From Cupriavidus respiraculi (lineage in GTDB: Bacteria > Pseudomonadota > Gammaproteobacteria > Burkholderiales > Burkholderiaceae): DNA of 64,000 nt. A program made the translations under genes and the position numbers. Below, one piece after another: positions 53,227-63,215 of this stretch. The first letter of the stretch is position 1, and each line of letters opens with the position of its first letter. The notes below the pieces were generated by a model. The model was not told where the DNA came from. It made no database searches and saw nothing but the letters and a program-made list of their open reading frames with translations. Location of the stretch: the NCBI RefSeq assembly GCF_914271545.1, contig NZ_CAJZAH010000002.1, positions 496,001 to 560,000 of the forward strand, written 5' to 3'.

Positions 53227-54059
53227 TGGAACTCGTGATCCGCGCCCACGGCGGCGCCAAGGCGTATGCCTATACCGGCGGCAAGCCCTTCAACCCCGCC
53301 CTGCCCTGCGTGGTTTTCGTGCACGGCGCGCAAAACGACCACAGCGTCTGGGGGCTGCAAAGCCGCTGGTTCGCCAACCACGGCTACGCGGTGCTGGCGG
53401 TGGACCTGCCCGGGCACCAGCGCAGCGAGGGCCCCGCCCTGCAGACCGTGGAAGACATGGCCGACTGGGTCATGGCGCTGGTGAAGGCCGCCGGCGTGCA
53501 GGCCCCCGCGCTGGTCGTCGGCCACAGCATGGGCTCGCTGATCGCGCTGGAATGCGCGGCGCGGCATCCCGACGCGGTGCGGGCGATCGCCCTGCTCGCC
53601 ACCGCCTATCCCATGAAGGTCTCCGATGCGCTGCTCGATGCGTCGCTCAACGACGAGCGCCGCGCCATCGGCATGGTCAACGCCTGGTCGCACTCCAGCC
53701 TCGCCAACAAGCCCTCGGCGCCGGGGCCGGGCTCGTGGCTGCACGGCATCAACCAGCGGCTGATGGAGCGAATCGCGCAGCGCGACCCCGACGCGCACGT
53801 GTTCCACAACGACTTCCAGGCGTGCAACCGCTATGCCCATGGCGACGAGGCCGCCGCCGCGGTGCGCTGCCCCGCGCTGTTCGTCAACGGCAGCAAGGAC
53901 CTGATGACCTCGCCCAAGCTCGCCGCCGCCCTCGCCGCGAAGATTCCCACCGCAAGCACGGTCAACGTGCCGTGCGGCCACAACCTGATGGGGGAAAAGC
54001 CGGACGAAGTGCTGGACGCGCTGGCGTCCTTTGCCGCCAAGGTGGTGGCCGCGCGCTGA
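53226..54059 (+). CDS. Alpha/beta hydrolase
   Basis: A 277-residue protein coupled to the PLP enzyme by a 1-base stop/start overlap (TGATG). Oxyanion motif VVFVHGAQNDHSVW (about 30-43), nucleophile VGHSMGSLIALE with Ser near 100, acid near FVNGSKDLMT (about 222) and catalytic His in CGHNLMGEKPDE (about 249) complete a triad. The tight coupling suggests a role linked to the sulfur-amino-acid enzyme, for example de-esterifying an acetylhomoserine analogue, but this is speculative. No membrane or secretion signal. Confidence 0.83.
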   Translation: MELVIRAHGGAKAYAYTGGKPFNPALPCVVFVHGAQNDHSVWGLQSRWFANHGYAVLAVDLPGHQRSEGPALQTVEDMADWVMALVKAAGVQAPALVVGHSMGSLIALECAARHPDAVRAIALLATAYPMKVSDALLDASLNDERRAIGMVNAWSHSSLANKPSAPGPGSWLHGINQRLMERIAQRDPDAHVFHNDFQACNRYAHGDEAAAAVRCPALFVNGSKDLMTSPKLAAALAAKIPTASTVNVPCGHNLMGEKPDEVLDALASFAAKVVAAR

Positions 54060-54093
54060 TCCGGGCGGGGACAGTCTCGGCGGCCGGGCCGCC

Positions 54094-55467
54094 TCAGACC
54101 TGCCCGTGCCAGCCCGGCGGGACCACTTCCAGCGGGCGCCGCGGCACGTCCGGCGTCGGCGGTGCCGGCTGCGCGGCGGATGCCGCGGCCTGCCGCTCGG
54201 CGGCCTGCGCCGGACCGAAGACCGAATCGAGCGATTCGTCCAGGCGCGGGTTGTCCAGCACGCCACGCAGCGCATCGGCGCCGTTGAGCTGGTGCGCGAG
54301 CGCCGTGCGCGGCAGCCGCGGCAGGTTCAGCACCAGCCGGTCGTACAGCAGGCGCAGCGGTACCTGCGCCGGATCGCACAGCAGCGCCCAGTGCGCCTGC
54401 CCGCGCTCCTGCTGCAGCCGGCCCACCAGATGCATGGCCTTGAGCTTGCCGAGCAGCGCGGCCAGGTAGTCCGCCTCCATCCGCAGCTTGCGCCCCAGGT
54501 CCAGCTCCCCCACGCTGCGCGGCGTCTGCTCGCGCGCCTTGTACAGCAGGAACAACACCCCCAGCGCATCGTAGAACTCGCTGCCGGCGAACGTGCGCCG
54601 CCGCCAGTAGCCCTGCCGGATCACCGGCAGGTTGGCCGCCACCGTCGCGCCCAGCAGCGTCACCAGCCAGCTCAGGTAGATCCACAGCAGGAAAATGGGC
54701 AGCGCCGCGAAGGTGCCGTAGACCGCCGTGTACGAGGGGAAATTGGTGATGAAGGCACCGAAGCCGCGCTTGGACAGCTCGAACGCGAGCGCGGCGATCA
54801 GGCCCGCCGCGATGGCGTCGCGCCATTCGACATAGGCGTTGGGCACGGCGGTATAGAGAAAGGCGAAAGCCACCGCGGACAGCAGCACGGGCGTGACATT
54901 GATCAGCAGGCTCAGGCCCATCGGCATGTTGCCCACATAGCCGGCGCCCACCGAGATCAGATAGGAACTGATCGACAGGCTCGCGCCGATCATTACCGGG
55001 CCGCAGGTCAGCACCGCCCAGAACACCAGCACCCGCTGCGCCATGCGGCGCTTCGTCTTGACCCGCCAGATCGCGTTGAGCGCGTCCTCCACCGTCAGCA
55101 TGGTCAGCACCGAGGTCACCATCAGGCCGACCAGACCGATCGCCGTCAGTCCCCGGGCATTGCGCGCGAACTGGCCGACGTACCCGGTAATCGATTCGCT
55201 CAGGTTGCCAGGGATCAGGTTCTGGAACAGGAAGGCCTCGATCGCGCTGCGAAAGGTCTGGAACATCGGAAACGCGGCCAGCAACGCGAAGGCCACAGTC
55301 AGCACGGGCACGACCGCCAGCACGGTGGTGAACGTCAGGCTCGCCGCGACCTGCGGCAGGCGATCCTCGCCGGCGCGGCGGGTCACATAGCGCGCGAGCG
55401 CGCGCAGCTTCTGCAGATTCCATTCCCTGCGCAGGCGCGCGATGCGGTCGAGGCGGGCGTTCAGCAT
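54094..55467 (-). CDS. YihY/BrkB-family membrane protein
   Basis: A 457-residue inner-membrane protein with about six hydrophobic segments in the YihY domain (residues about 35-285; LAASLTFTTVLAVVPVLTVAFALLAAFP and the SLLINVTPVLLSAVAFAFLYTAVPN region). The family was once called ribonuclease BN in error; its function is unknown. ATG 55467 is used because AGGAG lies upstream and an earlier TTG is unlikely. The C-terminal about 150 residues (helical DLGRKLRMEADYLAALLGKLK, then a Pro-rich tail) exceed the basic family domain, resembling versions with a winged-helix-like C-terminus. Confidence 0.85.
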   Translation of the reverse strand: MLNARLDRIARLRREWNLQKLRALARYVTRRAGEDRLPQVAASLTFTTVLAVVPVLTVAFALLAAFPMFQTFRSAIEAFLFQNLIPGNLSESITGYVGQFARNARGLTAIGLVGLMVTSVLTMLTVEDALNAIWRVKTKRRMAQRVLVFWAVLTCGPVMIGASLSISSYLISVGAGYVGNMPMGLSLLINVTPVLLSAVAFAFLYTAVPNAYVEWRDAIAAGLIAALAFELSKRGFGAFITNFPSYTAVYGTFAALPIFLLWIYLSWLVTLLGATVAANLPVIRQGYWRRRTFAGSEFYDALGVLFLLYKAREQTPRSVGELDLGRKLRMEADYLAALLGKLKAMHLVGRLQQERGQAHWALLCDPAQVPLRLLYDRLVLNLPRLPRTALAHQLNGADALRGVLDNPRLDESLDSVFGPAQAAERQAAASAAQPAPPTPDVPRRPLEVVPPGWHGQV

Positions 55468-55520
55468 GCGGGTTCGAACTCCTGGACAAAACAAGGCCCG
55501 TGGCCGGAAGAGGCCGCAAC

Positions 55521-55526
55521 TATAAT
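55521..55526 (+). promoter_or_regulatory. Possible -10 element before wrbA
   Basis: TATAAT occurs at 55521-55526 in the divergent region between yihY and wrbA, about 90 bases before the wrbA start. No -35 hexamer is found at the right distance, so the call is weak. Confidence 0.3.
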
Positions 55527-55537
55527 ACGCGCATTGA

Positions 55538-56637
<1,100 letters not shown>

Positions 56638-56656
56638 GCCTCCCAACGAGACCGCC

Positions 56657-58108
56657 ATGACCACCGCCACTTCCACTCCCTCCGCCCTCTCGCCCACGCG
56701 CCTGCATTCCTTCATCGAGCTGTGCCGCGCCGCGCTCGGCGACAGCCATGTGCTGGTCGACGGCGCCGACAAGGCGCCCTACCTCACCGACTGGCGCCGG
56801 CGCTATCGCGGCGAGGCGGTGGCCGTGCTGCTGCCGGGCACCACCGAGGAAGTGGCCGCGGTGGTGCACGCCTGCCACGCGCATCACGTGAGCATCGTTC
56901 CGCAGGGCGGCAATACGGGCCTGTGCGGCGGTGCCACGCCGCTGGAGGCCGGCACCTCGGTCGTGATCTCGCTCAAGCGCCTGAACCGCGTGCGCCAGAT
57001 CGACCCGCTGAACAACACCGTCACCGTCGAGGCCGGCGTCATCCTGCAGCAGCTGCAGGAACTGGCGCGCGAGCATGGCCGGCTGTTCCCGCTGAGCCTG
57101 GCGGCGGAAGGCAGCTGCACCATCGGCGGCAACCTCTCCACCAACGCGGGCGGCACCGCGGTGCTGCGCTATGGCAATACGCGCGAGTTGTGCCTGGGCC
57201 TCGAAGTCGTGACGCCCCAGGGCGAGATCTGGAACGGCCTGCGCGGCCTGCGCAAGGACAACACCGGCTACGACCTGCGCGACCTCTTCATCGGCGCGGA
57301 AGGCTCGCTGGGCATCATCACCGCCGCCGTGATGAAGCTGTTCCCGGCCCCGCGCGCCCGCGTCACGGCGCTGGCCGCCGTCGCCAACCCGCGCGCCGCG
57401 CTGGCCCTGCTGGCGATCGCGCAGTCGCACGCCGGCGCCATGCTGACCGGCTTCGAGCTGATGTCCGCCACGTGCCTGTCGCTGGTCACCAAGCACTTCC
57501 CGCAGCTGCGCTATCCGTTCTCGCAAAGCCATCCGCAAGTCGTGCTGCTCGAGCTGTCGGACAGCGAGAGCGAAGACCACGCGCGCGGCATCTTCGAGAA
57601 GCTGATGGAGGTGGCGTTCGACAACGGCGTCGTGCTCGACGCGGTCGTCGCGGAATCGGTGCAGCAGTCGCGCGACTTCTGGAACCTGCGCGAGCATATT
57701 CCGCTGGCCCAGGTCGAGGAAGGCAAGAACATCAAGCACGATATCGCCGTGCCGGTGTCGCGCGTGGCCGACTTCATCGAGGCCACCGATGCGAAACTGC
57801 TGTCCGAATTCCCCGGCGCATGCATGGTCACCTTCGGCCATCTGGGGGACGGCAACCTGCACTACAACGTCTCGCCGCCACCGGGCGTGGACCATGACCA
57901 GTTCCTGGCCAACCAGGACGCCGTCAACCGCATCGTCCATGACAGCGTCCACGCGCACAGCGGATCGATCTCCGCCGAGCATGGGCTGGGACAACTGAAG
58001 GTGGAAGACAACCGCCGCTACAAGAGCGAGGTCGAGATCGGCATGATGCGCGCCATCAAGCTGGCGCTGGATCCGGCGGGACTGATGAATCCGGGGAAGG
58101 TGGTGTAG
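56657..58108 (+). CDS. FAD-linked 2-hydroxyacid dehydrogenase
   Basis: A 483-residue enzyme of the FAD-binding type 4 family. IVPQGGNTGLCGGATPLEAG, EGSCTIGGNLSTNAGGTAV, RKDNTGYDLRDLFIGAEGSLGIITA and the C-terminal FGHLGDGNLHYNV and SAEHGLGQLKVED are all present, with metal-binding His residues. It is closest in layout to D-2-hydroxyglutarate dehydrogenase and glycolate oxidase subunit D. It likely passes electrons to ubiquinone or ETF; ETF-QO is encoded elsewhere in this window. Located after wrbA-DUF2069 in the same direction, 19 bases downstream. Confidence 0.9.
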   Translation: MTTATSTPSALSPTRLHSFIELCRAALGDSHVLVDGADKAPYLTDWRRRYRGEAVAVLLPGTTEEVAAVVHACHAHHVSIVPQGGNTGLCGGATPLEAGTSVVISLKRLNRVRQIDPLNNTVTVEAGVILQQLQELAREHGRLFPLSLAAEGSCTIGGNLSTNAGGTAVLRYGNTRELCLGLEVVTPQGEIWNGLRGLRKDNTGYDLRDLFIGAEGSLGIITAAVMKLFPAPRARVTALAAVANPRAALALLAIAQSHAGAMLTGFELMSATCLSLVTKHFPQLRYPFSQSHPQVVLLELSDSESEDHARGIFEKLMEVAFDNGVVLDAVVAESVQQSRDFWNLREHIPLAQVEEGKNIKHDIAVPVSRVADFIEATDAKLLSEFPGACMVTFGHLGDGNLHYNVSPPPGVDHDQFLANQDAVNRIVHDSVHAHSGSISAEHGLGQLKVEDNRRYKSEVEIGMMRAIKLALDPAGLMNPGKVV

Positions 58109-58141
58109 TGGCGCCCCGGGGGCGCCACCGGGCCGTGCAGG

Positions 58142-58363
58142 TCAGGCGAACTGGCCGCCGTAGTGCGCCAGCACTTCCATCGGCTCGGACGCCCTGACCC
58201 TCTCCAGCAGGTCGACGCGGAAGTCCATTTCGGCCGGCTCCGGCTCGACCGGCGACGTGGCGGCGGCCTCGGTCTGCGCGGCCCGCTGCTGCGCCGCCAT
58301 CTGCGCGGCCATCTGCGCGGCGTAGGCGATCAGCGTCGAATTGACAGTCGATGCGAGATTCAT
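58142..58363 (-). CDS. Small hypothetical protein with Ala/Gln repeat
   Basis: A 73-residue protein beginning MNLASTVNSTLIAYAAQMAA, preceded by the strong ribosome site GGAGGA 5 bases before ATG 58363. A short tandem repeat of about 12 bases encodes repeated QMAA units (residues about 17-24). The middle is Pro/Glu-rich, the end DLLERVRASEPMEVLAHYGG helical. It resembles small Cupriavidus proteins of unknown function. It is divergent from the DUF3563 gene, with 273 bases between. Confidence 0.6.
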   Translation of the reverse strand: MNLASTVNSTLIAYAAQMAAQMAAQQRAAQTEAAATSPVEPEPAEMDFRVDLLERVRASEPMEVLAHYGGQFA

Positions 58364-58636
58364 GATGTCCTCCGGTGGTTTGCTACGACAGTGCGGCAAC
58401 GCAAGCCCGCGAGGACATCGTAAGGGCATGAAGCAGTGCAATGCTGTTTCGAAAATGCGCTGAAGCTTAGGAATCCTGCAATTGGTTGGGCGAAACGCGG
58501 TCCCTGATCGACGGCCTCGGGCGTTGCACTCCGAACACGCGGTCAGCTTTCCGCAAGGTATGACCCGCGCTGCAAAACCATCGCATTTCGACGAGCCTAA
58601 AACCGGCAAACGATTATCCCGAACCGGAGTCTCGTC
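58364..58636. other. Intergenic region between two small divergent genes
   Basis: About 270 bases, distinctly less GC-rich than its surroundings in places. It should hold promoters for both small genes. No hairpin terminator or repeat stands out. Confidence 0.4.
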
Positions 58637-58861
58637 ATGCCGATTCCACATCCCTTCGCCCGTCCTCATGCAAGACTCGCCCTCCGCGCGGTGTTGCGGC
58701 GAATGTACCGGCGAATCACTCATGCATTCGTTCTCGCCGCCGAACGGCTGTGCGCCTCGTGGGTTCATCAGCGCCGGCAGGAGGCGGAAGAATATCTGGC
58801 GGCCGCGACGGATCTCGCCGATCTGGAACGGCGGCTGAAGGAAGTGGAGCGGCGGGGATAA
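58637..58861 (+). CDS. DUF3563-type small protein
   Basis: A 74-residue protein; GGAG lies 7 bases before ATG 58637. The Arg-rich N-terminal half (RPHARLALRAVLRRMYRR) is followed by the diagnostic EAEEYLAAATDLADLERRLKEVE, the conserved part of DUF3563 proteins, which are small and common in Burkholderiales and have no known function. In related proteins the N-terminus is more hydrophobic. Its DNA is neither clearly foreign nor highly biased. Confidence 0.65.
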   Translation: MPIPHPFARPHARLALRAVLRRMYRRITHAFVLAAERLCASWVHQRRQEAEEYLAAATDLADLERRLKEVERRG

Positions 58862-58954
58862 GCGAAGCGGCGGACAGCCATTGGTGAAGCCGAAATCGGG
58901 CTCACTGGCGCGGCCCAATACGGAAGTGCGGAAAATCCGAAGCACAAAAAACAA

Positions 58955-58984
58955 AACCCCGGAAGACCGCAATCTTCCGGGGTT
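58955..58984 (-). terminator. Terminator downstream of tRNA-Ser
   Basis: AACCCCGGAAGA and its complement around a 6-base loop, with a T-rich tail (TTTTGTTTTTT) on the minus strand. It ends transcription of tRNA-Ser. Confidence 0.85.
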
Positions 58985-59006
58985 CCGCCGCCAATACGAT
59001 TTGTAG

Positions 59007-59100
59007 TGGCGGAGACGGAGGGATTCGAACCCTCGATCCAGGTTTTGGCCCGGATGCTCCCTTAGCAGGGGAGTGCCTTCGACCTCTCGGCCACGTCTCC
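59007..59100 (-). tRNA. tRNA-Ser (anticodon GCT)
   Basis: A 94-base class II tRNA on the minus strand, with encoded CCA at 59007-59009, long variable arm and the anticodon arm CTCCC-CTGCTAA-GGGAG, giving GCT. The T arm is GGTTCGAATCC. Confidence 0.95.
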
Positions 59101-59109
59101 CAAACTTGA

Positions 59110-59135
59110 CGTTGTGCGAGGGAGGCCGCACAACG
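59110..59135 (-). promoter_or_regulatory. Hairpin in the leader of tRNA-Ser
   Basis: A 9-base perfect inverted repeat (CGTTGTGCG / CGCACAACG, 8-base loop) lies just upstream of the tRNA 5' end, inside the expected transcript leader. It may influence processing of the precursor. Confidence 0.4.
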
Positions 59136-59143
59136 AAGCGCGT

Positions 59144-59172
59144 ATTCTAGCGGGGGCGAATCGATTGGTCAA
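59144..59172 (-). promoter_or_regulatory. Promoter of tRNA-Ser
   Basis: On the minus strand TTGACC (59172-59167) and TAGAAT (59149-59144) are 17 bases apart, a near-consensus sigma-70 promoter, about 43 bases upstream of the tRNA. Confidence 0.7.
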
Positions 59173-59234
59173 CGACGAAACGGTGACAAATCGAAGGTAC
59201 CGCCGGACTCCCGCCAGATGGATTTACCGCTGGA

Positions 59235-60485
59235 TTACGCCTGTTCCAGCTCGAACACCTTATGCAGCGCGCGCACGGCGAGCTCCATGTACTTCTCGTC
59301 GATCAGCACCGAGATCTTGATTTCCGACGTGGAGATCATCTGGATGTTGATGCCCTCTTCCGACAGCGTGCGGAACATCTGGCTGGCGATGCCGACGTGC
59401 GAACGCATGCCGACGCCGACCACGGAGACCTTCGATACCTTGGGGTCGCCCGTGACACTCTGCGCGTTGATATGGTCCTTCACGGTGTCGTTCAGGATCG
59501 CGAGGGAGCGCTGATAATCGGCGCGCGGCACGGTGAAGGTGAAATCGGTCTTGCCGTCGACGGACTGGTTCTGGATGATCATGTCGACGTCGATATTGGC
59601 GTCGGCGATCGGGCCCAGGATCTGGTAGGCGATACCGGGCTTGTCGGGCACGCCCAGAACGGTGATCTTGGCTTCGTCACGGGCAAAGGCGATGCCCGAG
59701 ATGACGGCTGCTTCCATGGTGGAGTCTTCCTCAAAAGTAATCAGCGTGCCCGAGTGCATTTCGTCTTCGAGCGGCATCATGGGGTCGGTCAGCGACGACA
59801 GCACGCGGGTCTTCACGCGATATTTGCCGGCGAATTCGACCGAGCGGATCTGCAGCACCTTGGACCCGAGGCTGGCCATTTCCAGCATTTCCTCGAAGGT
59901 AATGCGGTCCAGCCGGCGGGCGTCCTCGACCACGCGCGGATCGGTCGTGTACACGCCGTCCACGTCGGTATAGATCAGGCACTCGTCCGCCTCGATGGCG
60001 GCAGCGATGGCGACGGCGGAGGTGTCCGAACCGCCCCGGCCCAGCGTGGTGATATTGCCCTTGCTGTCGATGCCCTGGAAACCGGTGATGACGACCACGC
60101 GCCCGGCGTCGAGATCGGACAGGATGCGTTCGTCGTCGATCGATTCGATGCGGGCCTTGGTATAGGCCGAGTCCGTCTTCACGGGAACCTGCCAGCCGGT
60201 GTAGCTGACGGCGTCGATGTCTTCGGCCTGCAGCGCGATGGCCAGCAGTGCCACGCTGGCCTGCTCGCCGGTCGAGGCCAGCATGTCCAGCTCGCGCGGC
60301 GACGGCTGCGCCGAAATGTCCTTCGCGAGTCCGAGCAGGCGATTGGTCTCGCCCGACATGGCCGAAGGCACCACGACTACGCGGTGGCCGGCGCGGTGCC
60401 ATTTCGCAACGCGCTTGGCGACATTCTTGATGCGTTCCGTGGAACCCATCGAAGTGCCGCCGTATTTGTGAACGATGAGAGCCAT
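59235..60485 (-). CDS. lysC: Aspartokinase
   Basis: A 416-residue kinase making aspartyl phosphate, the first step to lysine, methionine and threonine. KYGGTSMGS (about 7-15) and ITGFQGIDSKGNITTLGRGGSDTSAVAIAAAI (about 130-160) form the amino acid kinase core; two ACT domains follow (about 265-416; FARDEAKITVLGVPDKPGIA, and VSVVGVGMRSHVGIASQMF) for feedback control by lysine and/or threonine. ATG 60485 is standard. In the beta-proteobacteria an internal start can make a separate beta subunit; an in-frame start around residue 250 (MEAAVISG) is possible but not proven. Confidence 0.96.
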   Translation of the reverse strand: MALIVHKYGGTSMGSTERIKNVAKRVAKWHRAGHRVVVVPSAMSGETNRLLGLAKDISAQPSPRELDMLASTGEQASVALLAIALQAEDIDAVSYTGWQVPVKTDSAYTKARIESIDDERILSDLDAGRVVVITGFQGIDSKGNITTLGRGGSDTSAVAIAAAIEADECLIYTDVDGVYTTDPRVVEDARRLDRITFEEMLEMASLGSKVLQIRSVEFAGKYRVKTRVLSSLTDPMMPLEDEMHSGTLITFEEDSTMEAAVISGIAFARDEAKITVLGVPDKPGIAYQILGPIADANIDVDMIIQNQSVDGKTDFTFTVPRADYQRSLAILNDTVKDHINAQSVTGDPKVSKVSVVGVGMRSHVGIASQMFRTLSEEGINIQMISTSEIKISVLIDEKYMELAVRALHKVFELEQA

Positions 60486-60586
60486 CTTATTGTCGACGCC
60501 AGGGATTGTGCAAAACCCCTGAAAATACACGAAGGCATGGCCACAGGCAAGGCGCGGCGGCCAATGCGGGGCCGCGCGCAACGCTG

Positions 60587-62056
60587 TCAGCGGCCTTCGC
60601 CGCCGTGTTCGGGCGGCGTGCAGGCACGCCGTTCGTCGCACCATTCGACGCGCCAGCGTGGCGCGTCCGGCGCCTGCGGCCAGCGTCGGTGCATGCCCAG
60701 TCCGGCGGCCATCACCAGCTGCCCGCCCGCCCACAGCAACGGCAGCGCGGCGCGGCGCCAGGCGGGAACGCCGGCCTCCTGGTAGGCCTGCTTCAGCGCG
60801 CGAGCCGGACCGCCGGGCCGCAGCACGATGCGCTCGCCGCCGCGGCGCGGCGCCAGTTGCAAGGGCTGGCGCAGCACGGACTCCGGCACGCCGGACGCGT
60901 CATCGCGGAAAAACCGCAGTTCGCCGTGCCAGGCCGGGACCGCGATACGCGCCTGTCCCTGCCAGTCCAGCGCGACCGTCACCGGCTCCCCGTTCACCGG
61001 CGGCCGGCAGGCCAGGATATGGCCGCGGAAGCGCCGCAGCACCAGTTCGCCGTGGCGGATGGCCGGCTCGCCGCCGTCCCCTTCTATCAACTGGCCACGC
61101 ATCGCCGCAAGCCGTGCGGTGGACGGTGGCTGCGCGCCCAGGTCGCGCAGCCACAGGCGCAGCACCGCGTCGGCCTCGGCCGGCGCCAGCGCGCGCAGGC
61201 CGGCCACGTCGAGCTCGGCATGGGTATCGGCGTCGCGCCCGGGGCGCACGAGCGTCGCCAGCCGGCTGCCGGCCTGCGCGTCGAGCAGACGGGCCGCCTC
61301 GGACAGGTGCGCGGCGGCCTGCGCCACATTGGCCCGCAGCGCGGGAAAGGCGTCGTCCAGCGCGGGCAACTGCCTGCGCAGCGCATTGCGGGCGAAGCGG
61401 GTGTCGTCGTTCGAGGGGTCGTCGATCCAGCGCAGGCCGTGGGCTTCGCAGTAGGCGTCGATCTCCGCGCGACCGATCTCCAGCCATGGCCGCAGCAGCA
61501 AGGTGGGGCCGTCCGGCCCCAGCCGGCGCATCGGCGGCATGCCGGCCAAGCCGTGGACGCCGCTGCCGCGGAACAGCCGCAGCAGCACGGTCTCGACCTG
61601 GTCGTCCAGGTGGTGCGCGAACAGCAGCAGTTCGGCCGCGGTGTCGCGGCACAGCGAGGCCAACGCGGCATAGCGGGCGCGGCGGGCTGCGGCCTCCACG
61701 CCCTCGCCCGGGCGCGGCGCCACGGTGGCGCGCGTGCAGTGGTAGTCGACGCCCCACTCGCGGCACAGGCCGGCGCAGAAGTCGTCCCACGCGTCGGCCT
61801 CCGGTTGCAGGCCGTGATGGACATGCAGCGCCACCACGGGCACCGGCATGGCGGAGGCCGCCACCGCGGCGCGCGTGGCGTGCAGCAGCGCGACCGAATC
61901 CCGCCCGCCCGACAGCGCCACCGCGATGGCGCCCGGCTTCGGCATGCCGTCCGCCAAAACAACAAAGGCCGCACCGGCCTGCAATGCCTGTGCGACCTTG
62001 TCGGTCAAGCGTGCGGTGGAATCAGGGCTGGACGCCGGTTTCCTTGAACTTGCCAT
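60587..62056 (-). CDS. tilS: tRNA(Ile)-lysidine synthase
   Basis: A 489-residue PP-loop ATPase that modifies the wobble cytidine of tRNA-Ile2 (anticodon CAU) to lysidine. The PP-loop is [19 protein letters not shown] (SGGRDS about 49-54). [20 protein letters not shown] (about 140) and [18 protein letters not shown] are further family markers. The C-terminal domain has the [39 protein letters not shown] signature in part. The start ATG lies inside the end of accA (35-base overlap), so the two are coupled. Essential in most bacteria. Confidence 0.93.
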   Translation of the reverse strand: MASSRKPASSPDSTARLTDKVAQALQAGAAFVVLADGMPKPGAIAVALSGGRDSVALLHATRAAVAASAMPVPVVALHVHHGLQPEADAWDDFCAGLCREWGVDYHCTRATVAPRPGEGVEAAARRARYAALASLCRDTAAELLLFAHHLDDQVETVLLRLFRGSGVHGLAGMPPMRRLGPDGPTLLLRPWLEIGRAEIDAYCEAHGLRWIDDPSNDDTRFARNALRRQLPALDDAFPALRANVAQAAAHLSEAARLLDAQAGSRLATLVRPGRDADTHAELDVAGLRALAPAEADAVLRLWLRDLGAQPPSTARLAAMRGQLIEGDGGEPAIRHGELVLRRFRGHILACRPPVNGEPVTVALDWQGQARIAVPAWHGELRFFRDDASGVPESVLRQPLQLAPRRGGERIVLRPGGPARALKQAYQEAGVPAWRRAALPLLWAGGQLVMAAGLGMHRRWPQAPDAPRWRVEWCDERRACTPPEHGGEGR

Positions 62057-62993
62057 AGGCCAGCAGCCGTTCCAGCCGGCGTGCCTGCAGTTCCTTCACA
62101 TTCATGCCCTGGAACTGGCGCAGCGACTCGGCCAGCGAGCGCTTGAGCATGGCTGCCATCCCCTTGGGATCGCGGTGCGCGCCGCCCAGCGGCTCGTTGA
62201 CGATCTTGTCGATCAGGCCCAGCGCCTTGAGACGGTGCGCGGTCAGGCCCAGGGCCTCGGCGGCCTCGGGCGCCTTCTCGGCGGTCTTCCACAGGATGGA
62301 AGCGCAACCCTCGGGCGAGATCACCGCGTAGGTGGCGAACTGCAGCATCTGCACCACGTCGCCGACCGCGATGGCCAGCGCGCCGCCGGAACCGCCTTCG
62401 CCGATGATCGTGGCGATCAGCGGCACCTTCAGGCCCGACATCACGTACAGGTTGTGCCCGATGGCTTCCGACTGGCCGCGCTCCTCGGCGTCGATGCCCG
62501 GGAACGCGCCCGGCGTGTCGACGAAGGTGAAGATGGGCAGACCGAACTTGTCGGCCAGTTCCATCAGGCGCTTGGCCTTGCGGTAGCCCTCGGGCTTGGA
62601 CATGCCGAAGTTGCGCAGCGCGCGCTCCTTGGTGTCCCGGCCCTTCTGATGGCCGATGACCATGCACGCCTGGCCGTTGAAACGGGCCATGCCGCCCACG
62701 ATCGACAGATCGTCGGCGAAGGCGCGGTCGCCATGCAGTTCGTGGAAATCGGTGAAGATTTCCCGCACATAGTCCAGCGTATAGGGACGCTGCGGATGGC
62801 GGGCAATCTGCGCCACCTGCCAGGGGGTCAGGTTGGCGTAAATGTCTTTGGTCAGCTGCTGGCTCTTGCCGGCCAGCCGCGAAATCTCTTCGGAAATATC
62901 GACCGCCGAATCATCCTGCACGAAACGCAGTTCTTCGATCTTTGCCTCAAGTTCGGCAATCGGCTGCTCGAAATCCAGGAAGGTGGTTTTCAT
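62022..62993 (-). CDS. accA: Acetyl-CoA carboxylase carboxyltransferase subunit alpha
   Basis: A 323-residue carboxyltransferase subunit that, with AccD, transfers CO2 from carboxybiotin to acetyl-CoA. After an N-terminal helix ([20 protein letters not shown]) come [59 protein letters not shown] and [20 protein letters not shown] with PEGCASILW, all conserved crotonase-like core segments. Length is typical. It overlaps tilS by 35 bases. Confidence 0.97.
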   Translation of the reverse strand: MKTTFLDFEQPIAELEAKIEELRFVQDDSAVDISEEISRLAGKSQQLTKDIYANLTPWQVAQIARHPQRPYTLDYVREIFTDFHELHGDRAFADDLSIVGGMARFNGQACMVIGHQKGRDTKERALRNFGMSKPEGYRKAKRLMELADKFGLPIFTFVDTPGAFPGIDAEERGQSEAIGHNLYVMSGLKVPLIATIIGEGGSGGALAIAVGDVVQMLQFATYAVISPEGCASILWKTAEKAPEAAEALGLTAHRLKALGLIDKIVNEPLGGAHRDPKGMAAMLKRSLAESLRQFQGMNVKELQARRLERLLAYGKFKETGVQP

Positions 62994-63215
62994 AAATCAC
63001 ACGTACCTGTCTGTGAAGGGGCGCATTCTACCGGAATTCGGTACGCGGCCGACAAACCGGCGCGCGCCCGCCTGATTCGCTTGTTTTTCGCTGATTCGCT
63101 TCACGCTGCCTGCCGATGCGCCGGGCCGGTCCGCACATCCGTTCCCGCATCCGTTCGCGGGTCCGATCCCGCTTCGGCCCCCGAGGCATCTGCGGCGATT
63201 CTAACGCCGCCGCCC
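62994..63215. other. Intergenic region upstream of accA
   Basis: About 220 bases between accA and the glycosylase gene, which lie head to tail on the minus strand. A run of repeated CGCATCCG/GATCCGTTC-like words occurs near 63130-63175. No gene or firm promoter is recognised. Confidence 0.4.
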
